From Gammaproteobacteria bacterium (GTDB lineage Bacteria > Pseudomonadota > Gammaproteobacteria > RBG-16-57-12), in assembly GCA_022712945.1 (NCBI GenBank), contig JAFLJP010000045.1:1-49292 (forward strand): DNA of 49,292 nt, given 5' to 3'. Of this stretch, positions 16,584-26,069 are shown one piece after another. A program made the position numbers and the translations under genes. How positions within the stretch are numbered: position 1 is the stretch's first letter; every line of letters begins with the position of its first letter. The notes below the pieces were generated by a model. That model was given only the letters and a program-made list of their open reading frames with translations, searched no databases and was not told the origin of the DNA.

Positions 16584-16816
16584 TTTTTCAGCCTGTTGTG
16601 TTGGGTCACTTGCAAAGCCCCTGAAGTGGCCGCTGGTAATGATTAAAAGTCAGCTTAATGCGCTCGCTTAGTGATTATTTTCGCCGGTTGATATAAGTAA
16701 GAGCGAGAGGAGAAGCTTTGCTGTTTTATATAGAATCAAGTAGTGTCTATTTGAAGCCCTGATTATCTCACAATTGGAGGTGACTTATTCAGAGATTCTT
16801 GATGAATATGATTGAC

Positions 16817-16850
16817 CCAGCGCCTAAACTTGCACAAAGTTTGGTGCTGG
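16817..16850. promoter_or_regulatory. Hairpin just upstream of the histidine kinase gene
   Basis: An imperfect inverted repeat pairs 16817–16831 (CCAGCGCCTAAACTT) with 16837–16850 (AAGTTTGGTGCTGG), one bulge and one G·T pair. It lies 26 bases before the kinase ATG, in the likely 5' leader, and has no T-run. It may be an operator or a leader structure controlling translation. The rest of the 292-base gap to cbiG shows nothing else I can name. Confidence 0.45.
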
Positions 16851-16875
16851 CTGAAATTTATTAGGCCAAAAAATT

Positions 16876-19770
16876 ATGGATAAGGGTAAAACGCCGCAAC
16901 CAGCCTCAAGTACAGACTTCACATCGCCATTTCTCGATTTTGGTCGTCGCATAAATGCGGCCAGTACTCGAACAGAGGTTGCGAAGTGTCTGCTGGATTT
17001 TCTGAAGAAAATTGGTTGCGGCGACTCCATTTGGTTATTTCTGCGTAATTCTCGAAAAAATGAGATTTCCGTACACAGCACATATAAACTCTGCAAAATT
17101 GAGGCGATACCATCCCTCCAAGACGATATTCTGACAGAATTTGCCAACAAAAAAGAGTGGACACTTGAACTCAGAAGCTTGTCAAAATTAGTAAGGTCTC
17201 AAAATCTTTTTCCATCCAAATTCAAATATGTGCTGCTGGCCCCCTTATTGTCCGGTTCCAATAACGTCGGCGTATTAAAAATTGATTGGAAGCATCAAGT
17301 TGCCCCTAAAGGTGCCCGTAAGGAATTTATAGAGCTGGGTTGTCGTTATGTTGCCCACCGTTGGACTGAGATTGATGGCGCGGAATTATTACAGCAAGAG
17401 CGTCGAAGCAACTGGTTTGACAATGCTCTTCTGGGCTTAAAGAGCTGCAGTACCGTAGCGGAATTACACAAGACGATTGACCATAAACTCAAAAAATTAA
17501 AACAAATAGACCCAAAACTAGGCATCTCCTGGAAATACTTTAGCCGCAATCAGAGCGGGGAAATATTCATATCCGATTTGATGGAGCATGGTGAAGGTGG
17601 GCAGGGGAGGTTCGAGCGCTATCAACACTATGGCACTAGCAGCCATATTGCCAACTTTATCGATTCAAACAGCGATATGGAATTCTATGACGTAGCTGAC
17701 CTTGAACGCCTTAAGCTTGAGAATTTTAGCGGCTCTCAACAAGCGGTAATCTGTTTTAAAACCGGGCTGCAACGCCATCAGATTCGCGGACTCGGGGGGG
17801 AGCAGGATTATGTCATTATCGAGGTTGCGGGGCAGGAGGGGTTTTTGCAGGAAAATCAACAACTCTTTCAGAGGGTCGCCAAGCAATTTATTAATACCGT
17901 TAATGCGATTCGCATGGAGGTCTCCGATAGCACTTTTGATGAACGTTATCTGCACCGGACCCGAGAAATTATTGCTCAACTTACGAATCAGCATGATAAA
18001 AAGAAGCTTATTCAATTTCTTTTAAACAAGGCTTTGAGTCTGGCGCCGGATGCCGAGGCAGTCTCTTATGGTGAAGTCACCGTGGGGGCGGCAGGGGCCT
18101 CCCCATCTATTGAGATCATCAAGTCCATCGGCGGCGACGGGGGATCCCACCTACTCATGAACGAGGGGGTTTGGCAGAGTTGTTGGGAGAGCAAAGAGAG
18201 TGTAGTGGTTAACAATCAGTTTGATGCGGGTGGGCTGAAGATCAAAGGAGCACCCATCGAAAAGCCTCAGTCCGCTCTCTGCGTGCCACTATTTAACAAA
18301 CACCACAAACTCACTGGTATAATCAGCCTTAGCTCTTCCCAGGTCAGCACTTTTCAGCCGGTACACCGGCGTATGATTGAGTGGCTCGCGCACGGTTTTA
18401 GTGCGCAAATTCGGGTGATAGAGGCGCAGGAAAGGAAAGGGGGAAACAGCGCATCACAGCCCCAAGAGGCCGTAGCACCTTGTATCAGTCAAATTATCCA
18501 GTTATTTAGTGAGGCTGAATGGGATACCACCGACTATGACCAGCTTTTCCAGCAAGCAATCGCTGAGGTGGTTAAAGGCATTGGTCGTTCTGCCTCGTGG
18601 GTACTGCTTGAGAAACACCCAGGTTCACACTTCGAGGTTGTTCAACAGGAAAAATTTAACCCCTTAAAAAACGAGGTAACCGGTAATTTAGCTGGCTGCC
18701 CGATCGTCAACGAATTGCTCTCTGGCAAAGTCAAAAACTTCATGGAGCCAGACGTGCGTTCTAATAAACGGTTCACCAAGCTAATGCCACTGCTGGGTGT
18801 GGCCACACGCTCTTGTTTGGCGATGTCTTTATCGGTAGAACGCGGTAAACAGGAGGGGAAAGGTTCTGCCAGAGATACCACCACCTACGGTCTGTTTCTA
18901 TTTCACACTATTGTTGATCACTATCGTAACAATGACCTGGAATTTTTGCAGATCACAACCTCTCTGATACAAGAACTAATGAAACAGCGAGCGCTGAAGG
19001 AGAAGTTTGAACGCTTGGCACCGCTCTCCATTTCGGGTTCCATGGCTGCTCAAATGGCACATGAGATCAGAAACCCCTGCCAACCGATCAGTAATTTTGT
19101 CTCGGTAACGGCTAAATTGCTGGCAGATACCGAGCATTACGGAGAGTTACTTAGTGATCCAGAGTGGATCGAAGGTGCCAGGGAGATGGCTGATATCGCA
19201 AATAAATCCCTGAAGCGGATCGATTTGAATGTTAACCAGTTGATTCATCTCTCCGACATTGGTCATATCCGTTTGACCAATGTCTCCATTGAAGAGGCAT
19301 TCAATGATGTCTCGTCCTATCGTTGGTATCTGGATGGAGGCGAGAGCCAGATAGAGAATAAACCGATCTCTATTATTATCGATGTCGCACCGTTCACTGT
19401 TCCTCAGATACGCTTCGACAAATTCCAACTGGCTACTATACTGAGCAATTTGATCCGAAATGCATTTCAGGCGATCACCTCCTCCTCTCGTGACGGGCGG
19501 GGGGCTATTCATCTCGGCGTAGAGTGGATTGAGGCAGATAAGTTTCCTTTGCGTATTTATGTTACAGACGATGGCCCAGGCATTCCGGCGGCGGTAAAAG
19601 AGCGTCTGTTTCTACCTTTTGAGACCACCAAGACCCAGGGAACCGGGCTGGGTTGCACCATCTGCAAGCTGCTGATTGGTAAAATTGGCGGAGAAATATC
19701 CGTTAACAGTGCGATGGGGCGGGGCAGTACCTTCTCTCTGCATATCCCTAACGACAGTATTATTTCATGA
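16876..19770 (+). CDS. Cytosolic multi-GAF sensor histidine kinase
   Basis: The 964-residue protein has no membrane segments. GAF-like sensor regions occupy about 15–165, 360–515 and 540–705. The dimerisation/phosphoacceptor segment is AAQMAHEIRNPCQPISNF (His729), followed by the catalytic domain with N-box ILSNLIRNAFQAI, G1 VTDDGPGIP and G2 TQGTGLGCTICKLLIG. It should autophosphorylate at His729 and pass phosphate to the receiver protein encoded 13 bases downstream. Two glutamine-synthetase-like genes follow on the same strand, which suggests a nitrogen or amine-related signal; that is inference. The ligand is unknown. Confidence 0.92.
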   Translation: MDKGKTPQPASSTDFTSPFLDFGRRINAASTRTEVAKCLLDFLKKIGCGDSIWLFLRNSRKNEISVHSTYKLCKIEAIPSLQDDILTEFANKKEWTLELRSLSKLVRSQNLFPSKFKYVLLAPLLSGSNNVGVLKIDWKHQVAPKGARKEFIELGCRYVAHRWTEIDGAELLQQERRSNWFDNALLGLKSCSTVAELHKTIDHKLKKLKQIDPKLGISWKYFSRNQSGEIFISDLMEHGEGGQGRFERYQHYGTSSHIANFIDSNSDMEFYDVADLERLKLENFSGSQQAVICFKTGLQRHQIRGLGGEQDYVIIEVAGQEGFLQENQQLFQRVAKQFINTVNAIRMEVSDSTFDERYLHRTREIIAQLTNQHDKKKLIQFLLNKALSLAPDAEAVSYGEVTVGAAGASPSIEIIKSIGGDGGSHLLMNEGVWQSCWESKESVVVNNQFDAGGLKIKGAPIEKPQSALCVPLFNKHHKLTGIISLSSSQVSTFQPVHRRMIEWLAHGFSAQIRVIEAQERKGGNSASQPQEAVAPCISQIIQLFSEAEWDTTDYDQLFQQAIAEVVKGIGRSASWVLLEKHPGSHFEVVQQEKFNPLKNEVTGNLAGCPIVNELLSGKVKNFMEPDVRSNKRFTKLMPLLGVATRSCLAMSLSVERGKQEGKGSARDTTTYGLFLFHTIVDHYRNNDLEFLQITTSLIQELMKQRALKEKFERLAPLSISGSMAAQMAHEIRNPCQPISNFVSVTAKLLADTEHYGELLSDPEWIEGAREMADIANKSLKRIDLNVNQLIHLSDIGHIRLTNVSIEEAFNDVSSYRWYLDGGESQIENKPISIIIDVAPFTVPQIRFDKFQLATILSNLIRNAFQAITSSSRDGRGAIHLGVEWIEADKFPLRIYVTDDGPGIPAAVKERLFLPFETTKTQGTGLGCTICKLLIGKIGGEISVNSAMGRGSTFSLHIPNDSIIS

Positions 19771-19783
19771 TAGAGGTCAGCTC

Positions 19784-20242
19784 ATGAACAGTAAAAAATC
19801 ACCACACAATTCAGCATCCGGTATTCATCTGTTGATCATTGATGATGAAGAGGCTGTATGCAAGGGCTATGAGTTTCAGCTAAAAACCTTTGCTGATTTC
19901 AGGGCGATTATTTCAATAACCGATCCAGAAGAGGCGCTACTTTATCTAGAAGAGGAGGGAGAGCAGGGGGTGGATGTTGTGCTATTGGATATGAAAATGG
20001 CCCCATTGGACGGTCTGCAAGTATTGAGTCGCATCAAAGATATCAGCGAAGCGATACAGGTGATCGTAGTCTCCACCTTTGTTGATAATAAGAATGAGAG
20101 CCTTATCGAAACACTGGAAAAAATCGGTGTGGCAGGCATTGTTGAAAAACCGGTTGATGATTTTGATGTGCTGACAGTTAAGATCAAAGAGGCGGCAAAG
20201 AGAAAAAATAAAATCATTCAAACGGTTGATGAAAATAAATAG
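19784..20242 (+). CDS. Receiver-domain-only response regulator
   Basis: This 152-residue CheY-like protein has acidic pocket LLIIDDEEA, phosphoacceptor Asp69 in VVLLDMKMAPLDG, the Ser/Thr switch in VIVVST and Lys in VEKPVDD. No DNA-binding or enzymatic output domain follows; a short Lys-rich tail closes it. It is presumably phosphorylated by the upstream kinase and acts by protein contact. AGAGGT precedes the ATG at 19784; the open frame back to 19676 overlaps the kinase and is not used. It sits 15 bases before the first glutamine-synthetase-like gene. Confidence 0.9.
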   Translation: MNSKKSPHNSASGIHLLIIDDEEAVCKGYEFQLKTFADFRAIISITDPEEALLYLEEEGEQGVDVVLLDMKMAPLDGLQVLSRIKDISEAIQVIVVSTFVDNKNESLIETLEKIGVAGIVEKPVDDFDVLTVKIKEAAKRKNKIIQTVDENK

Positions 20243-20257
20243 GCGCTGGAGGTGTGT

Positions 20258-21622
20258 GTGAAGATAGATGATTGTGATAGTGCGCCGTTACTGCTTGAGC
20301 GGCTGAGGGATAAGGAGCTGGCATTCGCCGAATTCCGTTTTTGCGACATCTATGGTTTTTTGAAGTCATTCACCATACCAATGGCGTATCTGCAACTGAC
20401 AGACGATGGTGATTCATTCGAAGGCAAGGGCTTTGATGGCTCTTCGATAGCCGGGCTCACCGGTATTGAGCGGAGTGATTTACAGGCTCGGCCAGATTGG
20501 CGCAGCTGCTGTGTGCCCGATGACCCCGGTGATACCGCAATCTTTTTTTGTACCCTGCACGATCTTCAGGGCCAGGCATTTATTCAGGGTGACGCTCGCT
20601 ACCAACTGATCAACAAACTCCAACAGATTAAAGAGCAGCAGGGTTATCATTTTTTAATGGGCGCAGAGCTGGAGTTTTTTTTATTACGCAAGCTTGATAA
20701 TCGGTGGCATCGGGATTCACTGCAAACACAGGATGCCCGAGGGTATTTTGACCTGACATCTATCGGTTTTGGCGACATAGTGTTGGAGCGAATTGTAAAA
20801 AAAGCACAGGGGATGGGCATTGCCATTGCCCAGTATAACCATGAAGTGGCCCCCAGCCAGTTTGAAATTGCACTCGTGCCGACCCACCCTGTGCAGCTGG
20901 CCGATAATATCATTGCATTACGCCATATTATTCGCGAAGTTGCACGGAATGAAGAGAATCTATTCGCCACCTTTATGCCCAAACCCTTTGCCGAGCGAGA
21001 TGGTTCTGCATTGCACCTTAACATCACGATATTAAAAAATGATGAGAGTAAAGAAAATGAATCTGAGCGGCTCTCGATAATCGGTCGCAGCTTTATGGCG
21101 GGTTTATGCCGATATGGTCGTGAATTGGCGCTTGCCAGCAATCAGTGGATTAATTCATACAAACGGTTCCAGCCTGATTTTGATGCACCGCTCTATTTGA
21201 AGTGCAGTAAAGACTTACGGGCAACCAGTATTCATTGTGGCCAAATAGGTGATCCGATTACCCCGCGCTGGGGTATTCAGGTCAGTCACCCTGATAGCGC
21301 CTGTAATCCTTACCTCTCTTTTCTCTCGCTGCTTGCCGCAGGCATGGCGGGTGAAAACCATGAAAATCTGGTGATACACAAAGATGAAAAATCATTAACA
21401 GACGCAATAGAGGAGGAGAAAACACAGCGGCTACCGCAGAGTTTTTTACCCGCAGACCTGGGGGAAGCCATTGATATTTTCAGGAACAGTGCCTTTGCCA
21501 AATCGGTGTTTGGGTCAGAGCTGTGCCATAAGCTGGTTGCTCTCAAGACCAAAGAGGAGTGGCGAAAGTTTGAACACTATGTCACCGATTGGGAAATTAA
21601 TGAATATCGGTCGAGGTTTTAA
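20258..21622 (+). CDS. Glutamine-synthetase-family protein with altered active-site motifs
   Basis: The type I glutamine synthetase fold is clear: beta-grasp FEGKGFDGSSIAGLTGIERSD, metal site MGAELEFFLL, YNHEVAPSQFEIAL and FATFMPKP. Several catalytic positions differ. GNGMHxH is GSALHLN (one His lost), the NRSAxIR segment is DLRATSIHCG, and RxExRxPD is WGIQVSHPD with Glu and Arg lost. It may be a pseudoenzyme or use another substrate, such as an amine instead of ammonia. GGAGGT at 20248–20253 supports a GTG start at 20258; another GTG at 20252 lies inside that site. It is followed at 2 bases by an intact homologue. Confidence 0.85.
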   Translation: MKIDDCDSAPLLLERLRDKELAFAEFRFCDIYGFLKSFTIPMAYLQLTDDGDSFEGKGFDGSSIAGLTGIERSDLQARPDWRSCCVPDDPGDTAIFFCTLHDLQGQAFIQGDARYQLINKLQQIKEQQGYHFLMGAELEFFLLRKLDNRWHRDSLQTQDARGYFDLTSIGFGDIVLERIVKKAQGMGIAIAQYNHEVAPSQFEIALVPTHPVQLADNIIALRHIIREVARNEENLFATFMPKPFAERDGSALHLNITILKNDESKENESERLSIIGRSFMAGLCRYGRELALASNQWINSYKRFQPDFDAPLYLKCSKDLRATSIHCGQIGDPITPRWGIQVSHPDSACNPYLSFLSLLAAGMAGENHENLVIHKDEKSLTDAIEEEKTQRLPQSFLPADLGEAIDIFRNSAFAKSVFGSELCHKLVALKTKEEWRKFEHYVTDWEINEYRSRF

Positions 21623-21624
21623 TC

Positions 21625-23070
21625 ATGGATGTAACTGCTTTACTTGAAAAAATAAAAGAGGATCAGATTAAGGTTCTGGAATTTTGGTATGTGGATATTC
21701 TCGGTACAGTTAAGTCGATCGCCATTCCCATTGAGCCGACGGACACACAACAAGAGCGCTTGAAAAAGGCCTTGAACGGTGGTTTGCATTGTGATGCTTC
21801 CTCATTGCATCCAGGCGAGAGAGTAAAAAAAATTAACCGCGAGGTTTTAATTCGCCCAGACCTTGATAGCTATCTGCCCTTTCCCTGGACTCTTTCCGAA
21901 AATAGCATCCGCTCTACCCTGCGTGACGCCTTGAAGGAAGCTAACAGCTCTCTTAGCCAAGCAACACCCACAGCGCGCATCTTCTGTACAATCGGCAGGG
22001 TAGAAAGTGGAGGAGATCAATCACATGTTAGTGACCGCGAAATATGCTCCCGCAGCATCTTGATTAAACACCTCAAGAAACTGCAAGGTGAGTTGGGCTG
22101 CGAATATATTGTCGGTCCTGAGTTAGAGTTCTACTATTTTAAACGCGATGTGGACGGCAACTATAAAAGTATTGATAAAGGGGGGTATCTTGATACTGCT
22201 TATGGCGCAAGCCATTCCGATAAACTGCGCAAACTCACCACCCTGATCTGCCAAAGCATGGGAATCCTTATAGAATATCACCATCATGAAGTTGGTAAAG
22301 GCCAGCAGGAGATTAACCTGTTTCGGGCAGATGCTTTGATTATGGCGGACTGGGTTTTAACCTATAAGGTGGTCGTTAAGGAGATCGCCCGACTGTTCGG
22401 TTTTGAGGCATCGTTTATGCCAAAACCGATTAATGATACCCATGGCAACGGTATGCACGTGCATCAATCATTGTGGAAAAACAATAAAAATGAATTCCAT
22501 GACTCAACGGCAAGATACAACCTCTCGCAGAGCGGGCGTGCCTTCACCGCAGGTTTGTTAGCTTATGCCCGTGAGATTACCGCGATTACCAACCAGTGGG
22601 TTAACTCCTATAAACGCTTGGTTCCGGGGTATGAGGCTCCTGTCTATAACGCATGGGGCGAAGCTAATCGCTCTGCATTGATTCGCATTCCCAATAATTT
22701 TTCAAAAAAACCTGGAAATGTGCGTATTGAGTACCGCAGCCCAGACCCCACTTGCAACCCTTACCTGGCTTTTAGCGCCATGTTGAGTGCGGGCATGGCG
22801 GGTGTAAAAAACAACCTGGAGTTGCATTCGCCCATACACGAAAATATTTTTGTTATGCCGCAACAGGTTATTAATGAGAGACAAATAGAGGTTTTACCGA
22901 GTAACTTGGGAGACGCCTTAGCGCATCTTAGAAAAAGTCAGTTAATGGAAAATCATTTTGGCAAAGAATTTATTGACACCTATTTAGAATTGAAAATGAC
23001 AGAGTGGCATCGATTTAGTCGCACCGTTACCGATTATGAGTTTAGTGAGATGTTTAGGCTTGGGCTGTGA
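21625..23070 (+). CDS. Glutamine synthetase family protein with intact active site
   Basis: This 481-residue type I-like ligase keeps the catalytic motifs: GPELEFYYF metal site, YHHHEVGKGQQEINLF, ASFMPKPINDTHGNGMHVHQSLW, NSYKRLVPGYEAPVY, GEANRSALIRIP and VRIEYRSPDPTCNPYLAF. The N-terminal beta-grasp has HCDASSLHPGERV, a variant of the usual FDGSS loop. The adenylylation site of classic GlnA is not evident, so it may be a specialised paralogue such as a gamma-glutamyl-amine ligase. It lies 2 bases after the altered homologue, so the two are probably co-expressed and could form mixed oligomers. Its stop is 3 bases from the stop of the convergent gene. Confidence 0.9.
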   Translation: MDVTALLEKIKEDQIKVLEFWYVDILGTVKSIAIPIEPTDTQQERLKKALNGGLHCDASSLHPGERVKKINREVLIRPDLDSYLPFPWTLSENSIRSTLRDALKEANSSLSQATPTARIFCTIGRVESGGDQSHVSDREICSRSILIKHLKKLQGELGCEYIVGPELEFYYFKRDVDGNYKSIDKGGYLDTAYGASHSDKLRKLTTLICQSMGILIEYHHHEVGKGQQEINLFRADALIMADWVLTYKVVVKEIARLFGFEASFMPKPINDTHGNGMHVHQSLWKNNKNEFHDSTARYNLSQSGRAFTAGLLAYAREITAITNQWVNSYKRLVPGYEAPVYNAWGEANRSALIRIPNNFSKKPGNVRIEYRSPDPTCNPYLAFSAMLSAGMAGVKNNLELHSPIHENIFVMPQQVINERQIEVLPSNLGDALAHLRKSQLMENHFGKEFIDTYLELKMTEWHRFSRTVTDYEFSEMFRLGL

Positions 23071-23073
23071 TAA

Positions 23074-25098
23074 CTACGCTGCCACGTGGGCCCGAATTTC
23101 GCCAGTTAATTTTGATTCCCCTACCTCATTAGGTATGAATTCTAATTCTTCGCTTTCATCTACTGCCTTTAGATCAGTATTTTTGGCAGGCTTACCACTT
23201 TGATCTGAGGGATTAAGGTAGTCTTTTATTTTGCTGAACGCCTCATCAGAAAGCTTACTATTTCTTGTATCAAATAATCCCCCATCTTGAGCTAGAAGGA
23301 AAAAATCAGAGGATCTTATTTCATGTGTACCGAGTACTAAATTGGCATCCATAAGGTGGTGCATGTATTTGTCAAAGGAAGGTGAACTTATCGCCTTAAA
23401 CTGTTTATATAGTTGTTGGTTTATTTCAAAATCCATACCTTCTACTCCTTGTAGCTGAACCGATAAAGCCCTCAAATCTGAAATTGATAAAGAGATTTTA
23501 TCCCTAGCCAATTGATCAATCACAATCAACAGTGCACGGCTCTCCGGTTCCAATTTTATCTTGCGGTGATGAGCAGGCAATACCCGGTCGATAAAATAAT
23601 CCTTTGTTCTATCGCTTGCTTCTTTGTTAAGCAAGTTTTGTGCAATAGCATGGACAGCCTCCCCTCTTGGAAAGGTCTTTTGAAGTCGATGCAATAGTGT
23701 TGTAAAAAGTTGAGCCTTATTATCTGAGTGCTGTAGTGCTGTGGAAAATGAAGCCGCCAAATCGATACACCCCAGCCGTCGCGTAAATAGCAGCAGTTTA
23801 CGCTGTAGCAATTTTTGGCTGCTTTCATCTAACGTGGAAACATTCACCCGACAATGGGAACCCGTATTTAAAAAATCCTGCTGGCGAAATAACCACCATT
23901 GATTATTTTCGTCTCTTAATGCTCTTAATGGCGATGCCTCTTCACCGATCAGTGCTTTTAACAGCCACGTATCTTGTTGAGGATCGATACGCCAAAGTTG
24001 ATCGCTAATTGTTTGCACACCCACTCTTTCTACTAGGCGGAAGGCTCTGAGTTCTAAGGCATCTGAATTTATTCCCCGCAGAGTGGCTAAATGGGGGCGT
24101 AGTTTTTTGATGAAATCAGGCCAGTTTTTTTGTTGCGCAGGTAACTTTAGTTGCTGGAACGCTGTTGTTTGTTGCAGAATATGTTCCAGGTAGCTCTCTA
24201 GCGGTCTATTTTCTTTTGAAACAATTTGATGTGATTTTGATGCTTGATTTGCAATCAAGTCAAAGCGGAATAGATGGTAACCCTGCTGATTATATTCCAG
24301 CCCTAGCGGCGCACGTTCACCTAAAAACAAGGCATCAACAAGCCAGTTATCGTTATCGTTATCGTTATCGTTAATACTGGATTCTGTGGCGAACTCGAGT
24401 GAATACAAATGTTTGGCGATGACATTAAGCGGAACGTAATGAACCAGCCGGCGTGCGGTAATGTGGGTATTCTCTGCGGCTTGCTTTTTATGCAGGGCAT
24501 TGAAGTCACTTTGAAGTTTTTCCAAATGAACTGGAAATTGATCAGGTTTAGCACGGCACAGCCCTATAAAGGCCATGGGTGCATACTCGGGAAGGAAAAA
24601 ACTGCTATGAATCAGGTTCTCCAAGCAGTCGCTAGCATGGTACCCAGGAGACATGCCCGCAACAATATCAATGGTCAGTGCAAATAACTCTTTGCCTTCT
24701 TGCTGGCTCGGCATACCAAAAAAACCATTTCCTATTTGCGGGATTAGTTTTGGGATGATTTCAGTCGCGTTGACACGACCAGCAAGGTGTAACAACTGCC
24801 TGGCTAAACTAATTGAGTGCTGCTTTGGGGCCAATTTTGAAAACGCGATAGCGATGCCACGATTAAACTGGCTCTTGGCTGAATAAGAAAGGAGGTCGTG
24901 AATATCCTTAAGTTCCGCAGTTAAGTCTCCCCGACGCTGAACAAAGTAGTTGAGTGGGGCAAAAGCATCCAGATGTTTTTTCGAATCAACTTCGTCATCA
25001 GGAGAAGAGATGTCACTGAAACCACGACACAGCCAGTTGGCAAATGCCTTTGCATCGAATTTTTCCAGCGGTTTAACATGTTCAATCAGCGGTTTCAT
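23074..25098 (-). CDS. Unknown 674-residue protein of a two-gene unit
   Basis: I do not recognise this protein. It is soluble, mostly alpha-helical and without a signal peptide, membrane segment or nucleotide-binding motif. Two stretches (about 285–315, LVDALFLGERAPLGLEYNQQ then HLFRFDLI; and about 400–430, LLKALIGEEASPLRALRDEN then WWLFRQQDF) look like copies of the same short unit, so internal duplication is likely. An in-frame hexanucleotide repeat gives an Asn-Asp run near residue 250. I use the ATG at 25098, overlapping the upstream stop as ATGA; the open frame back to 25161 lies inside the upstream gene. Confidence 0.75.
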   Translation of the reverse strand: MKPLIEHVKPLEKFDAKAFANWLCRGFSDISSPDDEVDSKKHLDAFAPLNYFVQRRGDLTAELKDIHDLLSYSAKSQFNRGIAIAFSKLAPKQHSISLARQLLHLAGRVNATEIIPKLIPQIGNGFFGMPSQQEGKELFALTIDIVAGMSPGYHASDCLENLIHSSFFLPEYAPMAFIGLCRAKPDQFPVHLEKLQSDFNALHKKQAAENTHITARRLVHYVPLNVIAKHLYSLEFATESSINDNDNDNDNWLVDALFLGERAPLGLEYNQQGYHLFRFDLIANQASKSHQIVSKENRPLESYLEHILQQTTAFQQLKLPAQQKNWPDFIKKLRPHLATLRGINSDALELRAFRLVERVGVQTISDQLWRIDPQQDTWLLKALIGEEASPLRALRDENNQWWLFRQQDFLNTGSHCRVNVSTLDESSQKLLQRKLLLFTRRLGCIDLAASFSTALQHSDNKAQLFTTLLHRLQKTFPRGEAVHAIAQNLLNKEASDRTKDYFIDRVLPAHHRKIKLEPESRALLIVIDQLARDKISLSISDLRALSVQLQGVEGMDFEINQQLYKQFKAISSPSFDKYMHHLMDANLVLGTHEIRSSDFFLLAQDGGLFDTRNSKLSDEAFSKIKDYLNPSDQSGKPAKNTDLKAVDESEELEFIPNEVGESKLTGEIRAHVAA
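24347..24373. repeat. Hexanucleotide microsatellite inside a coding region
   Basis: TTATCG is repeated four times (24347–24370) plus a further TTA. On the coding (minus) strand it encodes alternating Asn and Asp. Unit changes would alter protein length by two residues without a frameshift. Confidence 0.85.
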
Positions 25099-26069
25099 GA
25101 AAAAATCCCCAGTAAGTATTTTTTCAGTTGTTCTGGAGGGCATGCCTCTCCGATGTGGCAAACAAAGGCTTCATCGTTATCATCGGAGGTTATGCCACGT
25201 GTTGTTTCGGTTCCCCCTATAAAGCAAAATGTTGCTGATAAGTCTTTGTTGAATGGCATTGCTTCCACCACTCTTTCTGGCGCACCGTCAATGATGGTTT
25301 TCTTCAGAGCGATCTTTTCGAGGCACACGGTATGCCCCCATCCAGTGCAATGTTTTGCTGATACATGATCGGGGCGGGTTCTAAAGCGGCGGTGGCTTCC
25401 GGCATCGGCAAATGTAGGACGCGCATGTTTGTGCTGCGTGAGCTTTGCCCCCGGTATTTGTATCTCTATTAAGGCTTTTTTACTTTCATGATGAATGAGG
25501 CCAAGCAGGTCACGTACCGCGTCTGCAGGCTGATCCGCCTGTTTTTCATCCGCTATTGATTCTTTCGGGGTAATCCAGAAGGGTCTTTTTTCACCACCGA
25601 GTTTGGCATTTTCCTGATAGATATCACTTCTACCATTCAATGATTCAATGGCTTCTTTAAGTATTGGGTCGGCAGGGTCGGGGTTAGATAGAAAATATGT
25701 GTGGCCTGATTTGCTTGCTGAATCTTTTATAAGGTGTTCATTGAAGGTGCCTATTTCTATCACCGTGCTAAAGCCCGTTTTGCTATTTATCGTATTTGTT
25801 TGCTTTGTGCATTCAAAAAGAAATGATCTGCTTTTACTGCCATTTCTGGGGCGGCACCCACGGGCGGTGTCTTCGAATTGGGCCACCAGCTCTTCTGTTG
25901 TATCAACCTGTTCTTGTGTGAATGATTCTAGGCAGTTCATAAGAAACGTCTGTACAAAAAAAGGATCTTTAACCAGATTTTCTTCCAAGGCAGCAATGAT
26001 ATTGCATGCCACAATCTGCCCTACTGGTTTGTCGCATAATAGCATTATCATTTTTTCTGAAAGTGGCAT
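25095..26069 (-). CDS. Unknown 324-residue protein of a two-gene unit
   Basis: I do not recognise this protein. The N-terminal 90 residues are helical; the middle is mixed, with a hydrophilic Ala/Asp/Lys stretch about 165–190; the C-terminal part has a conserved-looking segment (about 214–250) rich in His, Arg and Trp (HARPTFADAGSHRRFRTRPD). Cysteines are scattered with no clear metal motif. It is translationally coupled to the 674-residue gene downstream (ATGA). The pair points toward, and ends against, the glutamine-synthetase genes, and both units lie within the interrupted cobalamin locus. Confidence 0.7.
   Translation of the reverse strand: MPLSEKMIMLLCDKPVGQIVACNIIAALEENLVKDPFFVQTFLMNCLESFTQEQVDTTEELVAQFEDTARGCRPRNGSKSRSFLFECTKQTNTINSKTGFSTVIEIGTFNEHLIKDSASKSGHTYFLSNPDPADPILKEAIESLNGRSDIYQENAKLGGEKRPFWITPKESIADEKQADQPADAVRDLLGLIHHESKKALIEIQIPGAKLTQHKHARPTFADAGSHRRFRTRPDHVSAKHCTGWGHTVCLEKIALKKTIIDGAPERVVEAMPFNKDLSATFCFIGGTETTRGITSDDNDEAFVCHIGEACPPEQLKKYLLGIFS

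Noticed and set aside
16584..16875. Sigma-54 promoter before the kinase and glutamine-synthetase genes
   Set aside because: I looked for the GG-N10-GC core because of the nitrogen link, but no segment matched both elements at the right spacing.
24345..24375. Short tandem repeat as a CRISPR or origin iteron
   Set aside because: The units are six bases without spacers, lie inside a coding frame, and there are no cas or rep genes.
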